Shown one piece after another: positions 1-6,046 of a DNA stretch of 6,046 nt. Both the position numbers and the translations under genes were made by a program. The stretch is from contig CAWEHT010000408.1 of assembly GCA_963808455.1 (NCBI GenBank), positions 1 through 6,046 on the forward strand. The letters are read 5' to 3'. Position 1 is the first letter of the stretch; each line of letters starts with the position of its first letter. This DNA comes from CAWEHT01 sp963808455 (GTDB lineage: Bacteria > Chloroflexota > Anaerolineae > CG2-30-64-16). The notes under the pieces are model-generated. The model worked only from the letters and a program-made list of their open reading frames with translations. It was not told the origin of the DNA and made no database searches.

Positions 1-30
1 GCCTGTCCCAACATCAATGGGCTAACCTGA
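1..30 (+). CDS. possible 3' tail of an upstream gene
   Basis: Frame 1 is open from the window edge to a TGA at 28-30 and reads ACPNINGLT. It would end 15 bases before the next start, as expected for an upstream operon member. Nine residues cannot be assigned to a family, and another frame is also open across this edge, so this is only a possibility. Confidence 0.2.
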   Translation, partial: ACPNINGLT

Positions 31-34
31 AGCC

Positions 35-40
35 AAGGAG
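35..40 (+). promoter_or_regulatory. Shine-Dalgarno of amidohydrolase 1
   Basis: AAGGAG lies 5 bases before the ATG at 46. This spacing fixes the start, which also places the expected N-terminal metal-motif strand (V-N-V-Y-M-H-P) right after the initiator. No promoter is discernible in the 45 bases available. Confidence 0.7.
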
Positions 41-45
41 AGACA

Positions 46-947
46 ATGATCGTCAACGTTTACATGCACCCTACCTATTGTGTGGATGCCGCCTGGCGTC
101 ATGGCGGGCAACCCTTCACCGGCGAGCGGATGCTGAAAATGATGGACGGCCCTTACTACGTCAACGGCAAGCCCCGACGTGTGGATTGGGGGAGTCATCC
201 AGCCCCCGCCCCGGAAACACTGTCTGGCAGGACGGCATGCGTGGTGGCCTCGGGCGGGGGAATCCGGGATTACATGGCCTATTGCGCCCGCCTCGTGCAG
301 GCTTATCCCGACCGCTTCATCGGCAATTTCACCTACAACCCGCGGTTCGGGGTAGAGAACTGGGCGTAGCTGAGCTTGAGTTTCACGTGAAGGAATATGG
401 CTTCAACAGCATGAAGCTCCACTCCAACATGCACGCGTATCGCCCGGACCTGGCTCTCGACCGGCTTCGTCCGGCGGTCAAGAAGTGCGCGGACCTGGGT
501 ATTCCCGTGATGATGCACACGGGCGACGGGCCATACTCGATCCCGACCCAGTTTTACCCCATCATCAAGGAATTCCGCGACGTCAACTTCATCATTGCCC
601 ATTTCGGGGTCCAGACCGGCGGCGTCTATTGCTTCGAGGCGCTGTGGATGGTGATCGACAGCCCCAATGTCTACGTCGAATCTGGCTGGCTCCTACAATC
701 GCGCATCGTGGAATTCGTGCAGATGATGCCCAAGGAGCGCATGCTGCTGGGCACTGATAGCCCGCCCAACGAGCCGGGAATGTGGATCTACGAAGTCAAC
801 GTGCTGTTGCAGGACTTTCCACAAGGCTGCAACGCCAGCGAGGACGAGGTGGAAGGCTACCTGGGCAACAATGCCGCCAGGCTCTTGGGGCTCAAGCCTG
901 CGCCAGCGCCTGCCCGCCCCCAGGAAGTCACGGTGCTGCGCTATTAA
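46..947 (+). pseudogene. amidohydrolase-2 family protein 1 (ACMSD/gamma-resorcylate decarboxylase-like), frameshifted
   Basis: TIM-barrel metal-dependent hydrolase/decarboxylase of the amidohydrolase-2 family, probably cytosolic and about 300 residues once the frame is restored. The path is frame 1 from ATG 46 to about 189, frame 2 (VIQPPP) 191-211, frame 3 (GNTVWQDGMRG) 213-245, frame 1 (GGGIRDYMAY) 247-363, then frame 3 to TAA 945-947. Each switch is explained by one base: an extra G near 190, extra C near 212, extra G near 246, and a missing G in the run at 362-364. The apparent stop at 367 is therefore an artefact of the shift. Visible motifs are MMHTG (barrel-strand His), IIAHFG and GTDSPP (metal Asp, codon 756-758). 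The N-terminal H-x-H reads Y-M-H, because codon 61-63 is TAC. NVY(V)ESGW and EGYLGNNAARLLGL are typical of the family C-terminus. It is the first of three tandem paralogues. The reaction is unknown; a decarboxylase or a C-C hydrolase is possible. Confidence 0.85.
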
Positions 948-961
948 AGAAGCGGGAGACT

Positions 962-966
962 GGAGG
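962..966 (+). promoter_or_regulatory. Shine-Dalgarno deciding a GTG start
   Basis: GGAGG ends 6 bases before GTG 973. The frame is open further upstream with an ATG at 871, but that start would sit inside amidohydrolase 1 and its extension has no family similarity, so GTG 973 is preferred. Confidence 0.75.
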
Positions 967-972
967 AACCGC

Positions 973-1830
973 GTGACCGTACCAATTATCGATTGCCTGA
1001 CTCACATCAGCAGAGGGCCGGACGACGTCGTCGGCTGGGGGCCATGCTTCCTGGCCGAGGACTTGCTCGCGCAGATGGATGCGCCTCGCAAGGTGCTGGG
1101 CGAGCCGAGAAGGGTGGATAAGGCCATCGTGTTCCCGGCGTTGAACCTCACGGTGCCTACGTCAACCCTGACCTTCGAGGAGCAGCACGCCTACGTGGCC
1201 GAAAGCCTGGTCCGCTACCCCGATCGTCTGGCCGGCGGTATCGTGATGCACCCTCGCCTCTGGAACGACCGGGTGGCCGAGACCGTGCGCGCCATGGTGC
1301 GGACACAGGGTTTCCGCATGATCTATCTCAATCCGTCACTGCACAAGTTCTGGCTGCCTATCAAGACCCCCAGCGAAGGGGCGGGCGCGCGCCAGCTGCT
1401 CTACCCGATCTTCGAGGCAGCGCAAGAGCTCGACATCCCCGTCATCATCCACACGGGTGAACAGCCGTATGCCATGCCGGCGACGGTCGATTTCGTGGCC
1501 GGGGCCTTTCCGGATGTGAAGATCCTCATCGCGCACCTGGGCACGCAGGGTGAGATGCTGACCATCGAGGCACTTCTGGTGGCCGATCGACACCCCAACG
1601 TCTACCTCGAGACCAGCTGGGCGATGCCCCATATGCTCATCGAAGCGGTGCACGAAATCGGTGCGGGCCGGCTGATCTTCGGCAGCAACTGCCCGCCGCT
1701 GGAGCCAACCCAACAGATCATGAACGTGGAAGAGGCCCTGACTTTCGACCCTCCCATCGGGATGGGAGCCTCTGCCGAGGACACGCGCAAGGTCCTCGGC
1801 GGCAACCTGGCCCAATTGCTGCGGATGTAG
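973..1830 (+). CDS. amidohydrolase-2 family protein 2, intact but with degenerate metal site
   Basis: Intact 285-residue member of the amidohydrolase-2 TIM-barrel family and the only complete unbroken gene in the window. GTG start, 25 bases after amidohydrolase 1. The fold is recognisable from VDKAIVFPAL, RYPDRLAGG, IIHTGEQPYAMP (His160), IAHLGTQ (His188), NVYLETSW and the closing GNLAQLLRM. Two canonical metal-ligand positions are changed. The N-terminal motif is D-C-L-T-H, so the first His of H-x-H is Leu9 and only His11 remains. The strand-8 motif usually written G-T-D is G-S-N, so the metal Asp is Asn239 (AAC 1687-1689). Known family enzymes use these residues to hold Zn or Mn and activate water or substrate. 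This paralogue may therefore have a weak site, a different chemistry, or a structural/regulatory role, perhaps pairing with a neighbouring paralogue; that is inference. Because this gene shows no frame errors, the substitutions are more credible than those elsewhere. Confidence 0.9.
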   Translation: MTVPIIDCLTHISRGPDDVVGWGPCFLAEDLLAQMDAPRKVLGEPRRVDKAIVFPALNLTVPTSTLTFEEQHAYVAESLVRYPDRLAGGIVMHPRLWNDRVAETVRAMVRTQGFRMIYLNPSLHKFWLPIKTPSEGAGARQLLYPIFEAAQELDIPVIIHTGEQPYAMPATVDFVAGAFPDVKILIAHLGTQGEMLTIEALLVADRHPNVYLETSWAMPHMLIEAVHEIGAGRLIFGSNCPPLEPTQQIMNVEEALTFDPPIGMGASAEDTRKVLGGNLAQLLRM

Positions 1831-1834
1831 GGCT

Positions 1835-1841
1835 GAAGGAG
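1835..1841 (+). promoter_or_regulatory. Shine-Dalgarno of amidohydrolase 3
   Basis: GAAGGAG sits 7 bases before ATG 1849, within the 18-base gap after the preceding stop codon, so the two genes are very likely co-transcribed. Confidence 0.7.
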
Positions 1842-1848
1842 CGCTATC

Positions 1849-2723
1849 ATGCCATACACGATCGTTGACTCGCACGCCCACATCATCCCTGTGCGTGAGC
1901 CGGTTTGGGGGTGGGGGCCGAACTTCACGGCGGAGCGCCTGCTCGCCATGATGGACCGCGATTACGACGTGCTGGGCGAGACCAAACATGTCGGGGCGGC
2001 TATCGTCATGACCGGCCTGGGCCTCACGTCGATTGACCATCGCAGCATGCAGGAAGCCCACGAATACGCCATACGCAGCGTCAAGCAGCACAGCGAGCGG
2101 CTCTACCTGAATGCCGTCATCAACCCGCGCAACTATGTGCCGCAACAACTTGACGAGCTCAAAGGGTGGCGCGAGTCCAACAACTTGCGCATGCTGAAAC
2201 TGCACCCCAGCATGCACAACTATTACCTGCCCACTTACAGCCCCTTCCCCAGCGAGGAACATGAGCCGGAAGATGATCTATCCCGTATTCGAGCAGGCGC
2301 GTGCGCTGAACGTGCCGGTGATGATCCACATGGGCGAGACGCCCTACGCCATGCCGGCCCAGATCGCGCCGGTTGCCGAGGCCTTTCCGGACGTCCAGAT
2401 CGTCGTGGCTCACTCCGGAGCCAACAACATCCCGGCCAACACGAACGACGCGATCCTGCTTACCACGGCCATGGCAACGTCTATCTGGGCGTGAGCTGGG
2501 TCCAGCCTCCCGAGCTTGTGCAGATGTATTGCGCCATCGGCGCCCGCAAGATGATCTGGGAGAGCGATTGCTCGCCTCAATCGATGGGCCAGACACTCCC
2601 GCAGTAGTTGGTGACCAATCTGCACCTGCCGCCGCCGTTGGGCGTCAACGCCAGCAAAGAAGAAATCTATCGGATGATCGGCGCCAACATCGCCGAGCTT
2701 TGCGCATCACGATCGGCGACTAA
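1849..2723 (+). pseudogene. amidohydrolase-2 family protein 3, full metal motif, frameshifted and with an in-frame TAG
   Basis: Third tandem paralogue, about 290 residues when repaired. Frame 1 runs from ATG 1849 to about 2268, frame 2 (KMIYPVFEQARALNVPVM) to about 2464, frame 1 (AYHGHGNVYLGVSW) to about 2703, then frame 3 (RITIGD) to TAA 2721-2723. The switches fit an extra base near 2268, a missing G near 2464 (CTGCT where CTGGCT is expected) and a missing C near 2703. In the third segment a TAG at 2605-2607 interrupts TLPQ-stop-LVTNLHLP; downstream family sequence (NASKEEIYRMIGANIAEL) continues in the same frame, so this is a substitution, not the real end. Unlike its two neighbours it keeps the canonical D-S-H-A-H motif at residues 7-11, MIHMGETP, VAHSGAN and E-S-D-C-S-P with the metal Asp (GAT 2566-2568). 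It is therefore the best candidate for the catalytically competent member. Substrate unknown; metal-dependent decarboxylation or hydrolysis of an aromatic-derived acid is the family-level guess. Confidence 0.85.
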
Positions 2724-2774
2724 AGCGCCGGGGGATCCCGTTCGCAGTCTCTCTCTGGGTCTCGCCGCCGGCAA

Positions 2775-2781
2775 AGGAAGG
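2775..2781 (+). promoter_or_regulatory. Shine-Dalgarno deciding a TTG start for the UbiD gene
   Basis: AGGAAGG stands 4 bases before TTG 2786. The next in-frame ATG (2852) would remove the typical UbiD opening DLRSFLEELR, so the TTG is preferred. The 62-base gap 2724-2785 holds nothing else I can identify, neither terminator nor promoter. Confidence 0.55.
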
Positions 2782-2785
2782 CACC

Positions 2786-4176
2786 TTGGACCCGATTCCA
2801 GATCTGCGGTCGTTTCTCGAAGAGCTTCGCCACGACCTGCCGGAGCAACCCATGGCGGTTGCCGGCGAAGTGCCGTTGGACTACACCTCAACTGCGCTGG
2901 CCCTGGAGTTGGAGCGCCGAGGGCGGCGGCCGGTCGTCCTCTTCGAGAAGGTTCAAGGGCACGGCGGCCGGCTGCTGGCCAATCTCTTCGCTTCCACGAG
3001 GTGATGGCCCGGCCATCGGCGTCCGAACCCAGGAGTTGGCCCAGCAGTTGGGGCAGAAGTTGGACGCGCCCCTGCCAAAGGCCGTGGTGGAGACCGGGCC
3101 GGTGCAGGAGATCGTTCTGGAAGGGCCTGCCGCGGACCTGGCGCTGCTGCCCATCCCGCGGCACTTCGAGCAGGATGCCGGCCCCTACGTCACGGCGGGC
3201 ATGATCGCCGCGCGTGACCCGGATACCGGCACCGGCAATCTCGCCTACGTGCGCCTGCAGGCCAAGGGGCCCCGGCGCATGGGTGCGAGCCTGCACAGCC
3301 GGCAGCACACCTGGGACTACCTGCGCCCGCCGACGCGCGGCCAGGACCTCCCCGCTGCGGTGGTCATCGGGGCCCACCCTGCGGTGATGCTCGCCGGCGC
3401 AGCCAGGCTGGCCATCGACCAGGATGAGTACGACGTGGCCGGCGCCCTGCTCGGCCGCCCGCTGCCCGTGGTCGCTGCCGGACCGTCAACGTTTACGTCC
3501 CCGCGCACACGGAGATCGTGCTCGAAGGGCACCTGCTGGCCAACGTGCATGAAACCAAGGGCCCCTTCGGTGAGTACACCGGCTACGTGACGGGCCGATC
3601 GACGCACAATGTGTCGAATCAGCGACATCACCATGCGGCGCGATGCCATCCTGGTTGACATCGTGCCGGGCAATTCCACCGAACACCTGGCGCTGGGCCG
3701 CAATACCGGAACAGGCATGGCTGCACAGACGTATGCAGGGAGCGTCTGCCTTTCTTCGTTGACTTTCACTACCCCAGCTCGGGCACGCACTTTCACTGTT
3801 TCGTGGACCCAGGGAGAAGACGGCGGAAGGGCAGGCGAAGGGACCTCTGAGTTCCTGGTGGTGTCTACGACGACTCGTCAAGCTAATTGTGAAAATTAAA
3901 CATCAATCCGTCTGACCAGATTGCTTTCATGTTGGGGATGGAGAGCCGACATAAGGACGATCGCGCCCTCACAGCAAAAGAAAGACTATTCTGAAACTCA
4001 GCTCGATCCATCCTCGGATGAGGGGGTGGGGGCCAAGGTGCTGATCGACGCAACCGCCCCAAGGCTTCAACGCGGTCCCCGTCCGCTTGCCCGATCAGGC
4101 CGTGCGTTGCGAAGAGGCCCTGCTGGCAGGGCGCGCTGCCCAGGACAGCGGTTGGACGAAAACAGGGCCAGGATGA
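2786..4176 (+). pseudogene. UbiD-family prenylated-FMN-dependent decarboxylase, frameshifted, catalytic Glu position is Lys
   Basis: UbiD enzymes use prenylated FMN plus Mn/K for reversible (de)carboxylation of aromatic or unsaturated acids. About 460 codons, a normal family length. Path: frame 2 (DLRSFLEELR...NLFAST) 2786 to about 3000; frame 3 to about 3480; frame 2 (TVNVYVPAHTEIVLEG...GPFGEYTGY) 3482-3613; frame 3 (ITMRRDAILVDIVPGN) 3615-3701; frame 1 (IPEQAWLHRRMQ) 3703-3738; frame 2 (ERLPFFVDFHYPSSGTHFHC) 3740-3809; frame 1 (REKTAEGQAKG) from 3811; an unclear stretch; frame 2 (INPSDQIAFMLGMESR) 3902-3949; frame 3 (LDPSSDEGVGAKVLIDATAP) to 4061; frame 1 (GFNAVPVRLPDQ) to TGA 4174-4176. 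By spacing, Asn 3237-3239, Arg 3252-3254 and His 3306-3308 match Fdc1 N168, R173 and H191, and the Glu of DEYDVAG matches E233. The E277 position is Lys (AAG 3557-3559); E282 is kept. No UbiX-type prFMN synthase is in the window. HmfF-, AroY- or UbiD-type substrates cannot be told apart here. Confidence 0.85.
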
Positions 4177-4283
4177 TGTTAGACTGCCCGCGCCCATCGT
4201 GGTCATGGCCAGCCAGCAACGCATACTGCCACCTTGTTACCTTAATCCCGGCCTAGCATACGTTTGCCGGAGAGGGCTAGCCC
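4177..4283 (+). other. gap between UbiD and FAD-subunit genes
   Basis: About 107 bases without a convincing gene. The preceding UbiD frame could be carried a little further with another one-base shift (GQDDVRLPAPIVVMASQ), so the UbiD end at 4176 is uncertain. GGAGAGG at 4269-4275 is a plausible ribosome binding site, 8 bases before ATG 4284. I see no terminator with a U-tract, so read-through into the molybdenum hydroxylase genes is expected. Confidence 0.5.
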
Positions 4284-5169
4284 ATGCATCGGTTCGAGTA
4301 TTGTGCGCCGGAGAGCCTTTCGGGCGGCTATCTCCTTATTGGACCAACATCGAACTGCTGCACGCCTGATCGCAGGTGGTACGGACTTGCTGATCGCCCT
4401 CAAGGAGCGCCGGGATCGTCCGGCCTGCCTCATCGGCCTCACCGCCATCCGAGATCTCTCCTGCCTCGAATATGATGAGGCGGCCGGATTCGAGATTGGC
4501 GCCGGCATAACTCATCAGAGAAGTCGAGACCTCACCCATCGTCCGCAGCAGCTATCCGGCCATCGCCCATGCGGCCTCGACCCTTGCCTCGATCCAGATC
4601 CGCAACCTGGCCACCGTGGCCGGGAACATCTGCCTCGCCTCACGGTCGGCGGATATGCCTCCCGCCTGATAGTCTTCGGCGCGTCGGTGAGGCTGGTTGG
4701 GCCGACCCGGGGACCGGTGGGTCGAGCTGGCCGATCTGTTCACCGGGCCCGGCCGCACGGGGCGACCGCCACCGAAATCTGACACAGATCCCCCGTGCCG
4801 AGAACCCCGCCACACAGCGGCGCCGCCTACCTCAAGCTGAGCCCCGCGAAGGCGATGGACCTGGCTTCGGTCGGGCGTGGCAGCCCGACTGACGGTGGAA
4901 GGTGGCCGCTGCCAGGAGGCTTGCATTGCCTCGCGCTCCCTCGCCCCGACGCCTCGCAGGTCTCGCCTGGCCGAGTCCTTTCTGGTCGGAACATGCACTG
5001 GTCGCCAAGCTCATTGAGGCGGCGGCCTCGGGGCGGCGGCCGCCGATTCGTCCCCCATCAGCGACGTTCGGGGCAAGCGCCGGTTACCGGCAGCAGATGG
5101 GTGCGCGGTGCCTCACACGCCGCGCCCTTTCAAGAGGCCCTGGCTGGGGCGCTGGCAATATCAGCATGA
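4284..5169 (+). pseudogene. molybdenum hydroxylase FAD-binding medium subunit (CoxM-like), frameshifted
   Basis: Medium subunit of the xanthine dehydrogenase / CO dehydrogenase family, which passes electrons from the [2Fe-2S] subunit through FAD to an acceptor. About 290 codons if repaired, normal for the family. Path: frame 3 from ATG 4284 (MHRFEYCAPESLS), extra G near 4322, frame 1 (ISLLDQHRTAARLIAGGTDL...EIGAGITHQR) to 4521, frame 2 (VETSPIVRSSYPAIAHAAST...VAGNICLASRSADMPPA) to about 4669, frame 1 (LIVFGASVRLVGP), frame 2 (WVELADLFTGPGRT) from 4718, frame 1 (TATEI), frame 3 (LTQI) 4780-4793, frame 1 (VPRTPPHSGAAYLKLSPAK) 4795 to about 4872, frame 2 (GVAARLTVEGGRCQEAC), frame 3 (HALVAKLIEAAAS), frame 2 (SPISDVRG), frame 3 (AGYRQQM), and finally frame 1 to TGA 5167-5169. 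AGGTDLL and VAGNICLAS are the two FAD-binding signatures. It is the most disrupted gene here, with roughly ten one-base shifts and no visible large gap. Confidence 0.83.
5166..5169 (+). other. ATGA stop/start overlap between medium and small subunits
   Basis: The TGA closing the FAD subunit (EALAGALAISA-stop) overlaps the ATG opening the small subunit (MKHIIQL). This is the usual translational-coupling junction in molybdenum hydroxylase operons, and it supports both gene ends despite the frame errors around them. Confidence 0.7.
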
Positions 5170-5635
5170 AACACATCATCCAGCTGGGGGTCGTGAACCG
5201 GAGAACCCAGGGAGCTGGCCGTCGAGCCATGGTGGACGTTGTTGGACGTGCTGCGCGATCAGCTCGAGCTTACGGGGGCCAAGAAGGGCTGCGACCGGGG
5301 CGACTGCGGGACAGCTGCACCGTGCTGCTGGACGGCAAACCCGTGGTTTCATGCAGCCTGCTGGCGGTGCAAGCAAACAGGCGCTCCGTCACCACCATAG
5401 AGGGGCTGATTAGCGGAGGCCACCCGCACCCCCTCCAGAAAGCTTTTGTTGACCATGGCGCAGTACAGTGCGGGTTTTCGGACGCCGGGCATGGTCATGT
5501 CGGCGGCCGCGCTCGCTCGCGGCCGTACCCTGCCCGAGCGAAGATGAAGTGCGTGCGGCCATCCAGGGCAACCTTTGCCGGTGCACGGGGTATACCAAGA
5601 TCGTGGCAGCGATAATGTCGCTGGCGCATGGTTGA
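5166..5635 (+). pseudogene. molybdenum hydroxylase [2Fe-2S] small subunit (CoxS-like), frameshifted
   Basis: Small subunit carrying two [2Fe-2S] clusters that relay electrons from the molybdenum centre to FAD. About 155 codons, the normal length. Frame 3 from ATG 5166 (MKHIIQL), frame 1 (GEPRELAVEPWWTLLDVLRD...KKGCDRGDCGT) 5200 to about 5312, frame 3 (CTVLLDGKPVVSC...GAVQCGF) to about 5477, frame 1 (TPGMVMSAAAL) from 5482, frame 2 (EDEVRAAIQGNLCRCTGYTK) 5540 to TGA 5633-5635. The plant-type cluster motif C-x4-C-x2-C-x11-C is complete once a two-base excess (or one-base loss) at GGGACAGCTGC near 5313 is allowed for. The C-terminal cluster motif should be C-G-F-C...C-R-C; the CRC part is present, but the second Cys of CGFC is not encoded in any frame (TTT-TCGG-ACG at 5475-5484). 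It may be a sequence error. Six bases separate this gene from the large subunit. Confidence 0.85.
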
Positions 5636-5641
5636 GTCGAG

Positions 5642-6046
5642 ATGACACCATTGACAACCGTGGTGGGCAAGCGTGTGCCCAGGATCGATGCGATAGAGAA
5701 AAGCACCGGCACGGCCCGCTGTACTGGCTACATCCGCCTGCCCGGCATGCTTTACGGCAAGATCAAGCGCAGCCCGTACCCGCATGCCCGCGTGGCGTGC
5801 ATCGATACCGCCCGGGCCGAGCAACTGCCCGGCGTGAAGGCCGTCCTCACATGGGATGACGTGCCGCACGTGCCGCATGCCGGCCAGCCACAGCCGCGTG
5901 CCGGCTTGCTGGCCCCCGACCAGTACGTGCTGTCTGCCGTGGCGCGCTTCCGGGGGGAGGGCATAGCTGCCGTCGCAGCGGTGGCCAAGGAAGTGGCGGA
6001 AGACGCGGTGCCGGAGCTGATCGACGTCGAAGTAACGAGATCTTGC
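5642..6046 (+). CDS. molybdenum hydroxylase molybdopterin-binding large subunit (CoxL-like), 5' part
   Basis: N-terminal 135 codons of the catalytic subunit (about 750-800 residues in the family), which binds molybdopterin cytosine dinucleotide and inserts a water-derived oxygen into an aromatic or other C-H bond. ATG 5642 is followed by VVGKRVPRIDAIEKSTGTAR, RLPGMLYGKIKRSPYPHARV and LPGVKAVLTWDDVP, all typical of the a/b hammerhead domain that opens these proteins. The next features (DQYVLSAVARFRGEGIAAVAAV) also match. The Mo-binding domains lie beyond the window, so the substrate class (xanthine, nicotinate, furoyl-CoA, CO and others) cannot be judged. Frame 2 stays open to the edge, but the family usually reads VEYE here; the last codons give VEVTRSC while frame 1 gives EIL, so a shift near 6031-6036 is likely. 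The ribosome binding site is weak, consistent with coupling to the small subunit 6 bases upstream. Confidence 0.88.
   Translation, partial: MTPLTTVVGKRVPRIDAIEKSTGTARCTGYIRLPGMLYGKIKRSPYPHARVACIDTARAEQLPGVKAVLTWDDVPHVPHAGQPQPRAGLLAPDQYVLSAVARFRGEGIAAVAAVAKEVAEDAVPELIDVEVTRSC

Noticed and set aside
1336..2262. 308-codon open frame on the minus strand
   Set aside because: It lies antisense to amidohydrolases 2 and 3, whose plus-strand products show clear family motifs. The minus-strand translation is Arg/His/Val-rich with no recognisable domain, as expected of antisense shadows in GC-rich DNA.
2605..2607. TAG read as pyrrolysine
   Set aside because: Only one in-frame TAG, in a gene with several frame errors; no pyl genes or stem-loop are seen, and the position is not a known Pyl site.
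51..3496. 13-base identical repeat at 51-63 and 3484-3496
   Set aside because: Both copies encode a chance V-N-V-Y segment inside different coding regions; there are no flanking repeats or mobile-element signs.
3883..4224. 113-codon minus-strand open frame over a region with no long plus-strand frame
   Set aside because: The plus strand here carries the UbiD C-terminus in pieces (INPSD, LDPSSDEGVGAKVLIDAT, GFNAVPVRLPDQ), and the antisense product has no family resemblance.
4248..4270. CCGGC/GCCGG inverted repeat before the FAD-subunit start
   Set aside because: Five-pair stem with a 13-base loop and no U-tract; too weak to call a terminator or operator in GC-rich DNA.
46..5635. Programmed ribosomal frameshifting as an explanation for split frames
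   Set aside because: There are far too many sites, in both directions, across five unrelated genes, without consistent slippery heptamers or stimulatory structures.

Overview
The window is GC-rich, and every gene I can support lies on the + strand in one closely packed array. It reads as one catabolic operon of a high-GC Gram-negative bacterium. A proteobacterium, perhaps Burkholderiales-like, is my best guess from GC content and gene order only; nothing here fixes the taxon.

Layout: three tandem paralogues of the amidohydrolase-2 (ACMSD / gamma-resorcylate decarboxylase-like) family (46-947, 973-1830, 1849-2723); a UbiD-family prenylated-FMN decarboxylase (2786-4176); then the three subunits of a CoxMSL-type molybdenum hydroxylase: FAD subunit (4284-5169), [2Fe-2S] subunit (5166-5635, ATGA overlap) and the start of the molybdopterin subunit (5642 to the window end). 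Most starts have a good Shine-Dalgarno and gaps are 6 to about 107 bases. Two decarboxylase-type families beside a molybdenum hydroxylase suggest a pathway that hydroxylates and decarboxylates an aromatic or heteroaromatic acid. The HmfF/HmfABC logic of furandicarboxylate degradation is a loose parallel. The substrate cannot be read from the sequence.

The striking property is that only the second amidohydrolase and the first ~130 codons of the large subunit read cleanly. The other five genes can be followed almost end to end, but only by switching frame many times, nearly always by a single base and often in short runs of G, C or A. No large deletion is evident. This looks more like an error-rich sequence than ordinary gene decay, though decay is not excluded. 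I annotate these five as disrupted genes and give the frame path for each.

Several family-defining residues also differ: a metal ligand in amidohydrolase 1, two in amidohydrolase 2, the catalytic Glu (Fdc1 E277 position) of UbiD, and one iron-sulfur Cys in the small subunit. Only the changes in intact amidohydrolase 2 are free of the suspicion of sequence error.
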